A DNA stretch of 64,000 nucleotides from Pseudactinotalea terrae. Lineage in GTDB: Bacteria > Actinomycetota > Actinomycetes > Actinomycetales > Beutenbergiaceae. Under the pieces are notes generated by a model that was not told the DNA's origin, ran no database searches, and was given only the letters and a program-made list of their open reading frames with translations. This document shows positions 1 to 7,486 of this stretch, piece after piece; the stretch's first letter is position 1; every line of letters begins with the position of its first letter. Where the stretch lies: the NCBI RefSeq assembly GCF_009733845.1, contig NZ_WNXZ01000004.1, forward strand, positions 248,001 to 312,000. The letters are read 5' to 3'. A program made the position numbers and the translations under genes.

Positions 1-93
1 GCGAACGTCGACGCCGATCGGCTTCGCCGGCTGACGATCGAACCAATGACGCCGGAGGAACCGATCGCTGCCAGGGCCGGCGGTGCCTCTTGA
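1..93 (+). CDS. 3' end of an unidentified CDS, cut by the window edge
   Basis: Frame 1 is open from the first base and closes with TGA at 91-93, giving 30 residues that end ...ARAGGAS. The fragment is too short to assign to a family. It is listed because codon usage looks like the neighbours and because the next gene starts 73 bases downstream with its own ribosome-binding site (GGGAGG). It could equally be a chance open frame. Confidence 0.3.
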   Translation, partial: ANVDADRLRRLTIEPMTPEEPIAARAGGAS

Positions 94-166
94 CACTGTT
101 CCCGCCACACGGTGTTCACTGATCGAGCGGCAGGACGTCCGCGCGAGATGACTGGGAGGCGATCTC

Positions 167-583
167 ATGATCGAGGAGACGAGCAGCCGCGCGGCTGACG
201 CACTGATGGACAACCGCGGCGTGAGCGTCTCGGTCGAGCTCGAGACCGGTGACCCGGTCGGCGCCTTCACCATCGCCGTCGACGGCGGTCCTCCGGTGGG
301 CCGAGCCGAGTTCGTCGACCCTTCGGGAGCCGAGGGTGAGCGGATCTTCTTCCATACCGAGGTGGATCCGGCGTTCGGCGGCCGGGGACTGGCGAACCTC
401 CTGCTGGCCGAGGCGCTGGCGGAGAGCATCAGTCATGGCCGCACAGTGGTCCCGTTGTGTCCGCTGTTCGCCCGCCATCTCGAGCGCAACGGCGCCGAGT
501 TTGTCGCCGCAGGCGGCGTGTTCCGCGTCTCGACGCGTGCGGACATCACGCTGATCAGCCGCCTGACCAAGCCGCGCACCTGA
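167..583 (+). CDS. GNAT-like (Acetyltransf_CG type) N-acetyltransferase
   Basis: A 138-residue protein resembling the short GCN5-related family represented by Pfam Acetyltransf_CG. The recognisable part is the middle: H-T-E-V-D-P-A-F-G-G-R-G-L-A (about residues 64-77). Its G-G-R-G-L-A is the acetyl-CoA pyrophosphate-binding loop. It is followed by a helix and a conserved C-P-L-F-A (about 105-110). The substrate cannot be read from sequence. The ATG follows GGGAGG at good spacing, and the gene ends 19 bases before the glutaminase start, so the two are probably co-transcribed. These small GNATs lack the usual full N-terminal substrate lobe. Confidence 0.75.
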   Translation: MIEETSSRAADALMDNRGVSVSVELETGDPVGAFTIAVDGGPPVGRAEFVDPSGAEGERIFFHTEVDPAFGGRGLANLLLAEALAESISHGRTVVPLCPLFARHLERNGAEFVAAGGVFRVSTRADITLISRLTKPRT

Positions 584-602
584 GCAGGGACGGAGACAGC
601 AG

Positions 603-1976
603 ATGCGGTCGATGATTCCTGATTACCTGGACGAGGTGCTGGCAGGCGTGCGAGCGGATGCCTCGGGGCAGACGGCGAGCTACATCCCCGAGCTCGCCGC
701 CGCCGATCCCGAGCGGCTCGCTGCCGCCTTCGCCACCGCCGACGGCGAGGTCTACGGCTCCGGTGACGTCGACGTCGAGTTCACGATCCAGTCGATCTCG
801 AAGCCGTTCGCGTACGCGCTGGCGTTGTCCGATCGAGGGGTCGAGCCGGTGCTCGCGAAGATCGGTGTGGAGCCATCGGGGGAGGCGTTCAACGAGATCT
901 CGCTCGAGAGCGACACCGGCCGCCCGCGCAATCCCATGATCAACGCCGGGGCGCTCACCGCCCACACGTTGGCGGGTGGAGCGCGGCTGGACGCAGGCGA
1001 GCGTGTGGAGCGGGTGGTCGAAGGCTTGTCGGCTTTCGCCGGGCGCCCGCTCGAGATCGACGAGGCCGTGTGGGCCTCGGAGATGGCACATGCGCACCGC
1101 AACCTGGCGATCGCCCACATGCTCCGCAGCCACGCGATCATCACGGAGGACCCGATGGGCGTGGTCGACGGCTACACCCGCCAGTGCTCGGTGCTCGTGA
1201 CGACTCGGGACCTGGCCATGATGGCCGCGACGTTGGCCAACGGGGGCGTGAACCCGCTGACGAACGAGCAGGTCGTCGACGCAGCGGTGGTGCGGCAGGT
1301 GCTGAGCGTCATGGCCACGTGCGGCATGTATGACGCGGCGGGGGACTGGGCGACCCGGGTCGGGATCCCTGCCAAGAGCGGGGTGGCCGGGGGACTGATC
1401 GGTGCACTACCGGGTCAGGTCGGCATCGCCACCTTCTCACCTCGGCTGGACGTGCACGGGAACAGCGTCCGCGGTGTGTCGCTGTTCGAGCGGTTCACCT
1501 CGGACATGGGGATGCACGTGATGGAGGTACCGCCGCCGGCCCGGGCGGTCGTCCGGTCCAACAAGGTGCGAGGCGAGGGCGACGCCGCGACCCGGATCCT
1601 TCGGCTGCAGGGCGGGATCCGGTTCGCCGGGGCCGAGCGGGTCGTGCGCGAGGTGGTCGACAGCGCGCCCACGGAACCCCGGGTGGTCCTCGACGTCTCC
1701 CTGGTCCACTCGATCGACGACGTGGCACGGCGCATCCTGCTCGAGGTCGTACGCCGGCTGACGTTGGACGGGCACGACGTCTATCTCGTCGATCCGGAGC
1801 GAGTCATGCCCGACCCGGATCCCGGGGACGGTGGTCGGCTCACCGTCGTCGACGACCTGCAGCACGCGCTGCAGCCCGAGCGCGGCAGCGCGGTCTCAGC
1901 CCAGCACGTCCTCGGCGAGTCGCAGATTCCCAGCGGTCAGTCCGCCGTCGACCATGATCGTGGTACCAGCGGGTGA
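603..1976 (+). CDS. glsA: Glutaminase with C-terminal STAS domain
   Basis: This enzyme would hydrolyse L-glutamine to glutamate and ammonia. Residues about 10-305 carry the serine-beta-lactamase-like glutaminase fold: F-T-I-Q-S-I-S-K (catalytic Ser-x-x-Lys, about 60-67), N-P-M-I-N-A-G-A (about 112) and the substrate-binding region around Y-T-R-Q-C-S. Residues about 320-430 are a STAS domain (R-I-L-R-L-Q-G..., V-V-L-D-V-S-L-V-H), an arrangement common in actinobacterial glutaminases. Some relatives carry a further cyclic-nucleotide-binding domain, which is absent here. The last 27 or so residues are low-complexity and are encoded on the strand opposite a decayed dehydrogenase gene, so the natural C-terminus may have been altered there. 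A second ATG lies at 612. Confidence 0.9.
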   Translation: MRSMIPDYLDEVLAGVRADASGQTASYIPELAAADPERLAAAFATADGEVYGSGDVDVEFTIQSISKPFAYALALSDRGVEPVLAKIGVEPSGEAFNEISLESDTGRPRNPMINAGALTAHTLAGGARLDAGERVERVVEGLSAFAGRPLEIDEAVWASEMAHAHRNLAIAHMLRSHAIITEDPMGVVDGYTRQCSVLVTTRDLAMMAATLANGGVNPLTNEQVVDAAVVRQVLSVMATCGMYDAAGDWATRVGIPAKSGVAGGLIGALPGQVGIATFSPRLDVHGNSVRGVSLFERFTSDMGMHVMEVPPPARAVVRSNKVRGEGDAATRILRLQGGIRFAGAERVVREVVDSAPTEPRVVLDVSLVHSIDDVARRILLEVVRRLTLDGHDVYLVDPERVMPDPDPGDGGRLTVVDDLQHALQPERGSAVSAQHVLGESQIPSGQSAVDHDRGTSG

Positions 1977-2030
1977 GCCGCTCTTCGCGGCGCCGGTGAT
2001 CAGGACGACCCGCTGCGGTGTCGTGGACAT
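1896..2030 (-). pseudogene. Collapsed short-chain dehydrogenase/reductase (SDR) gene, internal deletion
   Basis: An ATG with a ribosome-binding site (GAGGAGAA) opens a 44-codon frame. Its first part, R-V-V-L-I-T-G-A-A-K, is the start of an SDR Rossmann fold. It runs directly into G-T-T-I-M-V-D-G-G-L-T-A-G, the typical C-terminal end of the same family. Normal SDRs are about 250 residues, so roughly 200 residues have been lost in frame. It lies 17 bases downstream of the DSD1-like gene, which suggests it was the last gene of the D-amino-acid operon. Its 3' part overlaps the glutaminase C-terminus in antisense. It cannot be an active oxidoreductase because the catalytic Ser-Tyr-Lys region is missing. 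Confidence 0.75.
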
Positions 2031-2047
2031 GATTCTCCTCGGGTCCC

Positions 2048-3310
2048 TCAGAAGGCGGTGCGGACGGCGTCGACGAGCAGGCCCTGGTCGTCCACGACCC
2101 CGATCGCGCGCCACTTGTCGATCGTGGTGCAGGGGTGCGAGATCCCCAGCACGAGGGCGTCGCCCACCTGAGGGACCGTCCCGGCCGCGCTCGGTACGCC
2201 TCCTGTGGGGAGCGACAGGTAGGTGTGCTGATCGTTGAAGCCGGTGATCGCCACCTCCGGGTGCGGCAGGTGCCTCGTCCCGTCCCGCACGATGCCGAGC
2301 ACCACGGGCATGCCGGCGTCGCTGGAGATGTCGCGGCGGCCCACATCCGCCAGCGCGAGGCCCGGTTCGGGTGCCGACAGCACCCGCGCCCACACCTCCA
2401 TCGCCGCCTGCAGAACCGGCCGCGAAGGATCGGCTGGATCGGTGTTGCGGGCGTAGACGCCGTGATCGTGCACCAGATAGCAACCCGGTCGGATCACGGT
2501 GCGCAGACCCTCCAGCTCGTTCAGCTCCTCCGCGACCAGGTCGTAGAACAGGCTGCCGCCGGCGGTCACGATCCCGCCGCCGCTGCGGTCGATCCAGCCG
2601 CGCGAGACCATCTCTGTCCCGAGCCGGCGGAGCTCGTGCAGGTAGTCCCGCACCGCGGTCAGCCCCTCGGGTGTCCGGTCGCTCGCGATCACGCCTTCAT
2701 AGCCACCAACACCGGCGAGCGAGACGCCCTCGGCAGCAACCACCTGCTCGGCGAGCCGCACCGCCTCGTCGTATGTGCGTACGCCCGCGCGGCCGCCCGC
2801 CACCCCGAGATCGACCACCGCGCCCAGTGCGCCGCCGTGCTCGGCAATCACCCGCTGCAGCAGCTCGATGCCGGGCGCGCTGTCGACGAACAGCAGCACC
2901 TCGAGCCCGGCGTCCTGGCTCGTACGTTCGGCGAGCCAGCTCAGGCCGTGCTCGTCGAGGCTCTCGTTGGCGATCAGCACTCGCCGCGACCCGAGCTCGA
3001 TCTGCACCCTCGCCTGCCAGGCGGTGGCCGCCGTCGTGCCCCAGACGCCTGCCTCCAGCTGCCTCTGCATCAGCTCGGGCGACATCGTGGTCTTCACGTG
3101 GGGTGCGTGATCGACATCGCGCTCGCGGCACCAGGACGCCATGGCATCGAGGTTCTGCTGCAGCGCCGAGGCGCGCAGGGTCGCGAACGGCGTGCTGACA
3201 TCGTCGGGCACCAGGAGGTTCAGCCCGGCGAGCTCGGAGCGAGATCGGCCGTGGGTCGCGGTCGGGAACCCCTTGTGCTCCCAGCCGAGCACCCAGCCAC
3301 GTTCGGTCAT
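2048..3310 (-). CDS. PLP-dependent D-amino-acid lyase/aldolase-like protein (DSD1/D-threonine aldolase family)
   Basis: A 420-residue member of the fold-III PLP family that includes D-serine dehydratase (DSD1) and D-threonine aldolase. The N-terminal alanine-racemase-like barrel has the PLP-lysine motif H-A-P-H-V-K-T (about 66-72). The C-terminal beta domain has the putative metal-site region N-D-Q-H-T-Y-L. The exact reaction (D-serine or D-threonine deamination, or retro-aldol cleavage) cannot be settled from sequence, because the His-x-Cys zinc pair of eukaryotic DSD1 is not clearly present. The ATG at 3310 overlaps the RidA stop (ATGA). Operon partners are RidA, which removes enamine/imine intermediates made by PLP enzymes, and D-aminoacylase, which supplies free D-amino acids. 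This strongly supports a role in D-amino-acid degradation. Confidence 0.8.
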   Translation of the reverse strand: MTERGWVLGWEHKGFPTATHGRSRSELAGLNLLVPDDVSTPFATLRASALQQNLDAMASWCRERDVDHAPHVKTTMSPELMQRQLEAGVWGTTAATAWQARVQIELGSRRVLIANESLDEHGLSWLAERTSQDAGLEVLLFVDSAPGIELLQRVIAEHGGALGAVVDLGVAGGRAGVRTYDEAVRLAEQVVAAEGVSLAGVGGYEGVIASDRTPEGLTAVRDYLHELRRLGTEMVSRGWIDRSGGGIVTAGGSLFYDLVAEELNELEGLRTVIRPGCYLVHDHGVYARNTDPADPSRPVLQAAMEVWARVLSAPEPGLALADVGRRDISSDAGMPVVLGIVRDGTRHLPHPEVAITGFNDQHTYLSLPTGGVPSAAGTVPQVGDALVLGISHPCTTIDKWRAIGVVDDQGLLVDAVRTAF

Positions 3311-3693
3311 GACCGAGCGGCGGCGACGACGTCGATCTCGACCAGGATGTCCATGAGGTCCGAGCCCACCGTGGTGCGGACCGGGCGGTGCTCGCCGAAC
3401 CGCTCGGCGTACACGGAGTTGAAGGCCGCGAAGTCGCGCTTGAGGTGCTCGAGGTGCACGGTCGCCTTGATGACGTCGCTCAGGTCGAGCCCGACGACGG
3501 CGAGCGCACGCTCCACGTTGTCCAACGTCGCGTTGGTCTGTGCCTCGACGCCCTCGGGGACCGTGCCGGTCGTCGGGTCCTGCGGGCCGAAGCCCGCGGT
3601 CCACACGAGGCCGTGCGCGCTCGCGACGTGCGAGTACGGGCCTGCAGGCGTGGGCAGGTCGGGGCTGATCTGGGTCTCGGGCATGGTGCTCAC
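3307..3693 (-). CDS. ridA: RidA family reactive-intermediate deaminase
   Basis: A 128-residue YjgF/YER057c/UK114-type protein. Visible family features are G-P-Y-S-H near the N-terminus, the W-T-A-G-F-G segment, the substrate-binding Arg in V-R-T-T-V (about 104-108) and the conserved Glu in I-L-V-E-I-D. RidA proteins trimerise and hydrolyse 2-aminoacrylate and similar enamines/imines released by PLP-dependent lyases. The gene lies between D-aminoacylase (16 bases upstream) and the PLP enzyme (4-base ATGA overlap). It is therefore expected to accompany that enzyme rather than act as a general housekeeping copy. Confidence 0.88.
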   Translation of the reverse strand: MSTMPETQISPDLPTPAGPYSHVASAHGLVWTAGFGPQDPTTGTVPEGVEAQTNATLDNVERALAVVGLDLSDVIKATVHLEHLKRDFAAFNSVYAERFGEHRPVRTTVGSDLMDILVEIDVVAAARS

Positions 3694-3709
3694 CTCTCGG
3701 TCGGGGTTG

Positions 3710-5251
3710 TCAGTCTTGCCAGGTCAGTGGTCGGCCTGGAAGGGCCTCGGTCAGCTCGCCGCCACGCAGTACCTGCTGGCCGGCCACCCACACGTCATCG
3801 ATGCCGACGGCGAGCTGGCGTGGGTGGTCATAGGTCGCCACGTCGGCCACCCGCTCGGGGTCGACCAGCAGCACATCGGCGGGTGCACGTTCTCGGATGC
3901 GTCCACGACCGCCGAGGCCGAATCGCTCCGCTGGGGCCGCCGCGAGGTGTGTCGCAGCCTGCGCCCAGGTCCAGTCGCCGAGCTCCCGCACGTGCCGGGC
4001 CAGGAAGCGCGGGAAGGCGCCCCAGGCGCGGGGATGAGGGCGCCCGCCCACCACGATCCCATCCGAGCCGCCCATGTGAGCAGGGTGCCGCAGCAGGGCG
4101 CGCACGTCAGCCTCGGTGCTGGTGGCCGGCTGCTGGAAGACTGCCGTGACGGCGCCGGCGGTGGCGGCGATCAGGTCGAGCACCAGCGCGGGCGCGCTGG
4201 TCCCGAGCGAGTCGGCTGCCTCGCGCAGAGTCATGCCTTCCAGGACCGAGCGGCCGGGCACCCCGGCGAGTGTGATCCGGTCCATCTCCTGCTCGACGGC
4301 GTCGCGCCAGCCGGTCGGCATGCTCGCCAGCGCCGCCGGCCGGGACAGGCGATCCGCCAGCTGCTCCGGCGCCAACCGCAGCAGCTCCCACGGCAGCAGC
4401 GGGACGCTCAGCAGGCTGAAGCCGGACAGGTACGGGTAGGAGTCGAAGGTGAGGTCAGCCCCCGCCGCCTCGGCCGCGGCGATCTCGGTGAGCAGCAGCT
4501 CAGCCGGGCCGTGCAGGTGGGAGACGTGGACTCCGACGCGGGTGCGCCGGGCGATCTCGACCACCTCAGCCATACCTACCGGTGACTCCGCCTCGTAGCC
4601 ACGCATGTGGGTGACGTACGGGCGGCCGGCGGCAGCGAGCGGCTCAACCAGCGTGGCAAGCTCGTCGACGTCTGTGTAGACGCCGGGGATGTAGTGAAGG
4701 CCGGTGGAGAGCCCGACGGCGCCGTGCTCGAGACCGGCCTCGACGTCGTCGCGGAGGGCCATCAGCTCGGTGGGCTCGAGCGCCTCGCGCAGCTGGGCGC
4801 GTTGGTAGCGAAGGGAGCCGTGCGCGAGCAGGTGAGCGGAGTTGAGGCGCAGCGCACCGGCGAGCTGGTCGCGATACGCGGTGAGCGTGGGAACGGCGGG
4901 TGCGACCCCGTTGATGCCGGCGAAGTAACGCGAGCCCCATGCTCCGCCGTCGAGCCCTGCGCCCGCGTGCGAGACGCCGTCCTGCCCCGTGATCACGGTG
5001 GTGACGCCCTGCCGCAGCAACGCGAGCTGGACCGCCGGGTCCACGACATGGATGTCGGTGTGGGAGTGGGCGTCCACGAAGCCCGGCATCACGAGGCGGC
5101 CGGCGGCGGACACGCTCTCAGCAGCCTCGACCGCGGCGAGGTCGCCCACCAGGGCGATCTCATCCCCTGTGATCCCGATATCGGCGACGAAGGGCTCGCC
5201 ACCGGAGCCGTCCACCACGGTGCCGCCGCGCAGCACGAGGTCGGCCCTCAT
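3710..5251 (-). CDS. N-acyl-D-amino-acid deacylase (D-aminoacylase)
   Basis: A 513-residue amidohydrolase-superfamily protein of the D-aminoacylase subgroup, which hydrolyses N-acyl-D-amino acids to D-amino acid and a carboxylate. The N-terminal beta-sandwich segment is followed by the metal motif D-A-H-S-H-T-D (residues 60-66). Further metal/catalytic regions are Y-V-T-H-M-R-G-Y and G-V-H-V-S-H-L-H (about 220-250), and G-G-S-D-G near the C-terminal part of the barrel. The C-terminal beta strands D-V-L-L-V-D-P-E-R-V return to the small sandwich, as in the family. There is no signal peptide, so it is cytoplasmic. It is the first intact gene of a three-gene minus-strand D-amino-acid operon. Its ATG overlaps the stop of a short upstream frame. 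Confidence 0.88.
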   Translation of the reverse strand: MRADLVLRGGTVVDGSGGEPFVADIGITGDEIALVGDLAAVEAAESVSAAGRLVMPGFVDAHSHTDIHVVDPAVQLALLRQGVTTVITGQDGVSHAGAGLDGGAWGSRYFAGINGVAPAVPTLTAYRDQLAGALRLNSAHLLAHGSLRYQRAQLREALEPTELMALRDDVEAGLEHGAVGLSTGLHYIPGVYTDVDELATLVEPLAAAGRPYVTHMRGYEAESPVGMAEVVEIARRTRVGVHVSHLHGPAELLLTEIAAAEAAGADLTFDSYPYLSGFSLLSVPLLPWELLRLAPEQLADRLSRPAALASMPTGWRDAVEQEMDRITLAGVPGRSVLEGMTLREAADSLGTSAPALVLDLIAATAGAVTAVFQQPATSTEADVRALLRHPAHMGGSDGIVVGGRPHPRAWGAFPRFLARHVRELGDWTWAQAATHLAAAPAERFGLGGRGRIRERAPADVLLVDPERVADVATYDHPRQLAVGIDDVWVAGQQVLRGGELTEALPGRPLTWQD

Positions 5252-5340
5252 GGCCCGCCCCCCATGGCCGACATGAGCCAGACCGTGCCACCCGGCGGGT
5301 CGACCTTGCCCCGGCGGACCACCTCGCGGTCATCGAGCAC
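5248..5340 (-). pseudogene. Short frame coupled to D-aminoacylase, possible 3' remnant of a lost operon gene
   Basis: Directly upstream of D-aminoacylase a GTG-initiated frame of 30 residues (ending T-V-W-L-M-S-A-M-G-G-G-P) stops with TGA, overlapping the D-aminoacylase ATG by 4 bases. An in-frame TAG lies four codons before the GTG. The coupled overlap is what an intact upstream operon gene would leave behind, and the neighbouring 13E12 gene begins only 35 bases further on. It may instead be a small leader frame or chance. No family assignment is possible. Confidence 0.25.
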
Positions 5341-5375
5341 GCGTCGACTCTATGGCGAGGGCGAGTCCAGCGCCA

Positions 5376-6848
5376 TCAGCTGACGCCCTGCAGCTGCCAC
5401 CGTTCCGCGACCACGCCGACGGCGTACTTGAGGTCGAGCGACCCGCCATGCAGGGGGTCGAGCGGCAGGCGCCCGTCGACCAGTGCCTCGTCGTCGGCCG
5501 AGGTCAGGATCGATCGACCCGGGTCGACGAGCGGAAGTGGTGGTACGGCGGGAAGCGGATCGCCCGCCGGGTCGTAGACGGTGACCACTGAGCCGCGTAG
5601 CTCGAGGCGGTACTCACCCTCGTGGAGCAGACGATGGTGCTGGCCGCAGAGCAGCACGAGGTTGTCGAGATCGGTCGGGCCGCCATCAGCCCAGTGCCGG
5701 ATGTGGTGCGCATGGAGGTAGCGCCGGCGTTCACAGCCGGGGAATCGGCAGCCGTGGTCGCGGACCCACAGCGCGCGCATCAGCGCGCGGCTGGCCAGGC
5801 GGCGCCGTCGGCCCATGTTCAGGGTGCGGCCAGGGCGGGCGTTGGGCACGATCCTCACCTTGGGGCTGGACGCCTCGTGCGTGTTCAGCACCAGCCCGGT
5901 GTCGCAGCACAGTCGTCGTGCTGTGCTCGGGTGGAGTGCAGGACCCATCTCGAGCCGCGGCCCGATCCGTACCTCCGGCTGGGACGGTGCCGCTTCCGCG
6001 GAAGCGCTCAGACCGCTGGCTGCGGCCTCGGTGAGCTCGTCGAGCGTCACGTGCAGCACGGTTTCGCTCCGCCTGGAGCCGATCGCCTCGTCGGCCGCCG
6101 TCGGGTCTTCAGCAGCACCGACAGCCGCCTCATCACAGAGCAAGACCAGGGCGTCGAGCAGATTGCGGCCGGCGCCGGTTCGTGGGCCCTCGCCGGGCAG
6201 TGGCGGCTCGTCGGTGGTGTGCTCGGCGCCGAGCGTCTCCGAGCACGCTGACTCGGTGCGCTCCAGGTAGTCCTGGATCAGGCGCAGCCGCTCGAGGATC
6301 GCGGCACCATCTTCGGGTGAGCAACGCCCCGAGAAGCTGACGGAGCCGTCATCCTCGAAACGGAACGTGAGATAGCGCGCGCTGTGCCGCTCGTTGATCG
6401 TGTCCACGCTGGTCGCCGTGCCGACACCGGCGACGAACCGGTCCAGCTGGTTCGCGGTCGCGGACTCAGCGATCTCGAGCAGCTCCGCCTCGGTCTCGGC
6501 GGTGGCCACTCGGGTGATGGCGCGGACCTTCGAGTAGGAGAGCTGGCCCGCTGCGAACCGTTCGACCGTCTGGGGCAGATCGACCAGTCTGCGGGCGACT
6601 CGGACCTGCTCCCGGGCGGTGCTACCGCTCATGCCACAGCGCCAGCTCAGCCATTGGCTCGTCGAGGCGATCCCCTGCGCCTGCCACCCTGCCCGCCGAT
6701 CGAACTCCGCCAGCAGCAGCAGGAACTGACACGTGGTCGCCGCCAAGGTGGCTGCCAGACTCCCCAGCTCGCTCGCGATCTGGTCCAGGTCTCGCTCGCT
6801 GTTGAGCTCGTCCTCGGCCACCGTCAGTGTCGCCGTCGCCGTCATCAT
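5376..6848 (-). CDS. 13E12/DUF222 HNH endonuclease-domain protein
   Basis: A 490-residue protein typical of the actinobacterial 13E12 repeat family. The N-terminal DUF222 helical region has F-L-L-L-L-A-E-F-D-R-R and W-L-S-W-R-C-G-M (about 40-80). The C-terminal HNH domain is built around C-R-F-P-G-C, then H-H-I-R-H-W, D-G-G, N-L-V-L-L-C and H-H (about 385-435). The HNH core is complete, so nuclease activity is plausible but unproven for this family. The start is set at ATG 6848, with GACGAGG upstream. A TTG at 6881 would add 11 residues but falls inside a palindromic putative operator. The gene sits between a possibly truncated operon and unrelated genes, consistent with the dispersal of this family in genomes. 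Confidence 0.88.
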   Translation of the reverse strand: MMTATATLTVAEDELNSERDLDQIASELGSLAATLAATTCQFLLLLAEFDRRAGWQAQGIASTSQWLSWRCGMSGSTAREQVRVARRLVDLPQTVERFAAGQLSYSKVRAITRVATAETEAELLEIAESATANQLDRFVAGVGTATSVDTINERHSARYLTFRFEDDGSVSFSGRCSPEDGAAILERLRLIQDYLERTESACSETLGAEHTTDEPPLPGEGPRTGAGRNLLDALVLLCDEAAVGAAEDPTAADEAIGSRRSETVLHVTLDELTEAAASGLSASAEAAPSQPEVRIGPRLEMGPALHPSTARRLCCDTGLVLNTHEASSPKVRIVPNARPGRTLNMGRRRRLASRALMRALWVRDHGCRFPGCERRRYLHAHHIRHWADGGPTDLDNLVLLCGQHHRLLHEGEYRLELRGSVVTVYDPAGDPLPAVPPLPLVDPGRSILTSADDEALVDGRLPLDPLHGGSLDLKYAVGVVAERWQLQGVS

Positions 6849-6870
6849 CGACCTCGTCCATCGTTCGTAC

Positions 6871-6883
6871 GTTTGTACCAAAC
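6871..6883. promoter_or_regulatory. Palindrome upstream of the 13E12 gene (possible operator)
   Basis: GTTTG-TAC-CAAAC is a perfect 5-bp inverted repeat, 23 bases upstream of the chosen ATG. An overlapping GTAC-N4-GTAC also fits the general shape of the actinobacterial LexA box (GAAC-N4-GTTC), with one change per half-site. Several mycobacterial 13E12 genes are known to be SOS-controlled, which makes a damage-response site conceivable, but the match is imperfect. Confidence 0.25.
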
Positions 6884-6954
6884 TCTAGGAGTGGGGTGTG
6901 ACATCCGCGCTTCCGCGGAAGCGCAGGGCGCGGGTGAGGGCCTCAAGCGTCGGC

Positions 6955-7338
6955 CTACCCCAGCGGTTCCACGAAGAACCGCCCCCACGCGACGAACGCA
7001 GCGACAGCGAAGAAACCGAGGTCGCCGAGCATGTAGCGCCACTCGCTGCGGGTGATCCGTACGGTCGCCGCGCCGGTCATCAGCAGCACCAGTCCCAGGG
7101 CAGCCAGCGGCACGAGTCCGTGCGCCACGCCCACCATCGGCGGCAGCAGCAACCCCGCCACGATGAGCAGCTTCAGCACGCCGATGGCCTTGATCATCCC
7201 GGCGCTGAACTCGTCGGCGTAGTGCTGGCCCTCCGAGATGTTGCGGAACCGGTCCTTGGGCAGCAGCAGCATGCCGAGGCCTCCTGCCAGGTAGCCGACC
7301 GCGAGCAGTCCGGTGGCGATCCACAGTGCGATGTTCAT
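6955..7338 (-). CDS. DoxX-like small membrane protein
   Basis: A 127-residue protein with four predicted transmembrane segments (about 3-24, 52-70, 75-92 and 105-122). It has the K-A-I-G-V-L-K and A-G-L-L-L-P-P signatures of the DoxX_2 family. Function is unknown. DoxX-like proteins are repeatedly linked to ECF sigma factors and oxidative or thiol stress. The ATG follows GAGGAG. It is transcribed away from the adjacent ECF41 sigma gene, and a sequence matching the ECF41 promoter type points into it (7391-7417). It is therefore the probable direct target of that sigma factor. Confidence 0.85.
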   Translation of the reverse strand: MNIALWIATGLLAVGYLAGGLGMLLLPKDRFRNISEGQHYADEFSAGMIKAIGVLKLLIVAGLLLPPMVGVAHGLVPLAALGLVLLMTGAATVRITRSEWRYMLGDLGFFAVAAFVAWGRFFVEPLG

Positions 7339-7390
7339 GGTGCTCCTCTCTGGACAGACCCCTCGGGATCCGATGGGGTGGTCAGGACGA

Positions 7391-7417
7391 GACGAGGCAA
7401 GGCGCAACCCTGTGACG
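7391..7417 (-). promoter_or_regulatory. ECF41-type promoter for the DoxX-like gene
   Basis: Read on the minus strand: CGTCACA (7417-7411), a 16-base spacer, then CGTC (7394-7391). The published ECF41 promoter type is TGTCACA-N16/17-CGTC. This copy differs by one base in the -35 element and has the same 16-base spacing as the sigma-gene promoter beside it. The start codon of the DoxX-like gene is about 50 bases downstream. Confidence 0.65.
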
Positions 7418-7427
7418 CGGCTCGGCA

Positions 7428-7454
7428 TGTCACACCCGGGACACCTCGCCCGTC
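7428..7454 (+). promoter_or_regulatory. ECF41-type autoregulatory promoter for the sigma gene
   Basis: TGTCACA (7428-7434), 16-base spacer, CGTC (7451-7454). This is an exact match to the consensus described for ECF41 sigma factors, which generally transcribe their own gene. The GTG/ATG region of the sigma gene is about 33 bases downstream, with GGAGGTGAG as ribosome-binding site. Confidence 0.75.
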
Positions 7455-7486
7455 ACGTGCGGCACGAGCTCGACAGGAGGTGAGAC

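Noticed and set aside
2135-4585. Very long open frame (816 codons) on the plus strand
   Set aside because: It lies antisense to three well-recognised genes, is rich in His/Arg/Gly in the way GC-rich shadow frames are, and matches no family.
5376-6848. 13E12 gene as part of an insertion sequence or prophage
   Set aside because: No inverted terminal repeats, target duplication, transposase or phage genes are visible nearby; the family is dispersed without such elements.
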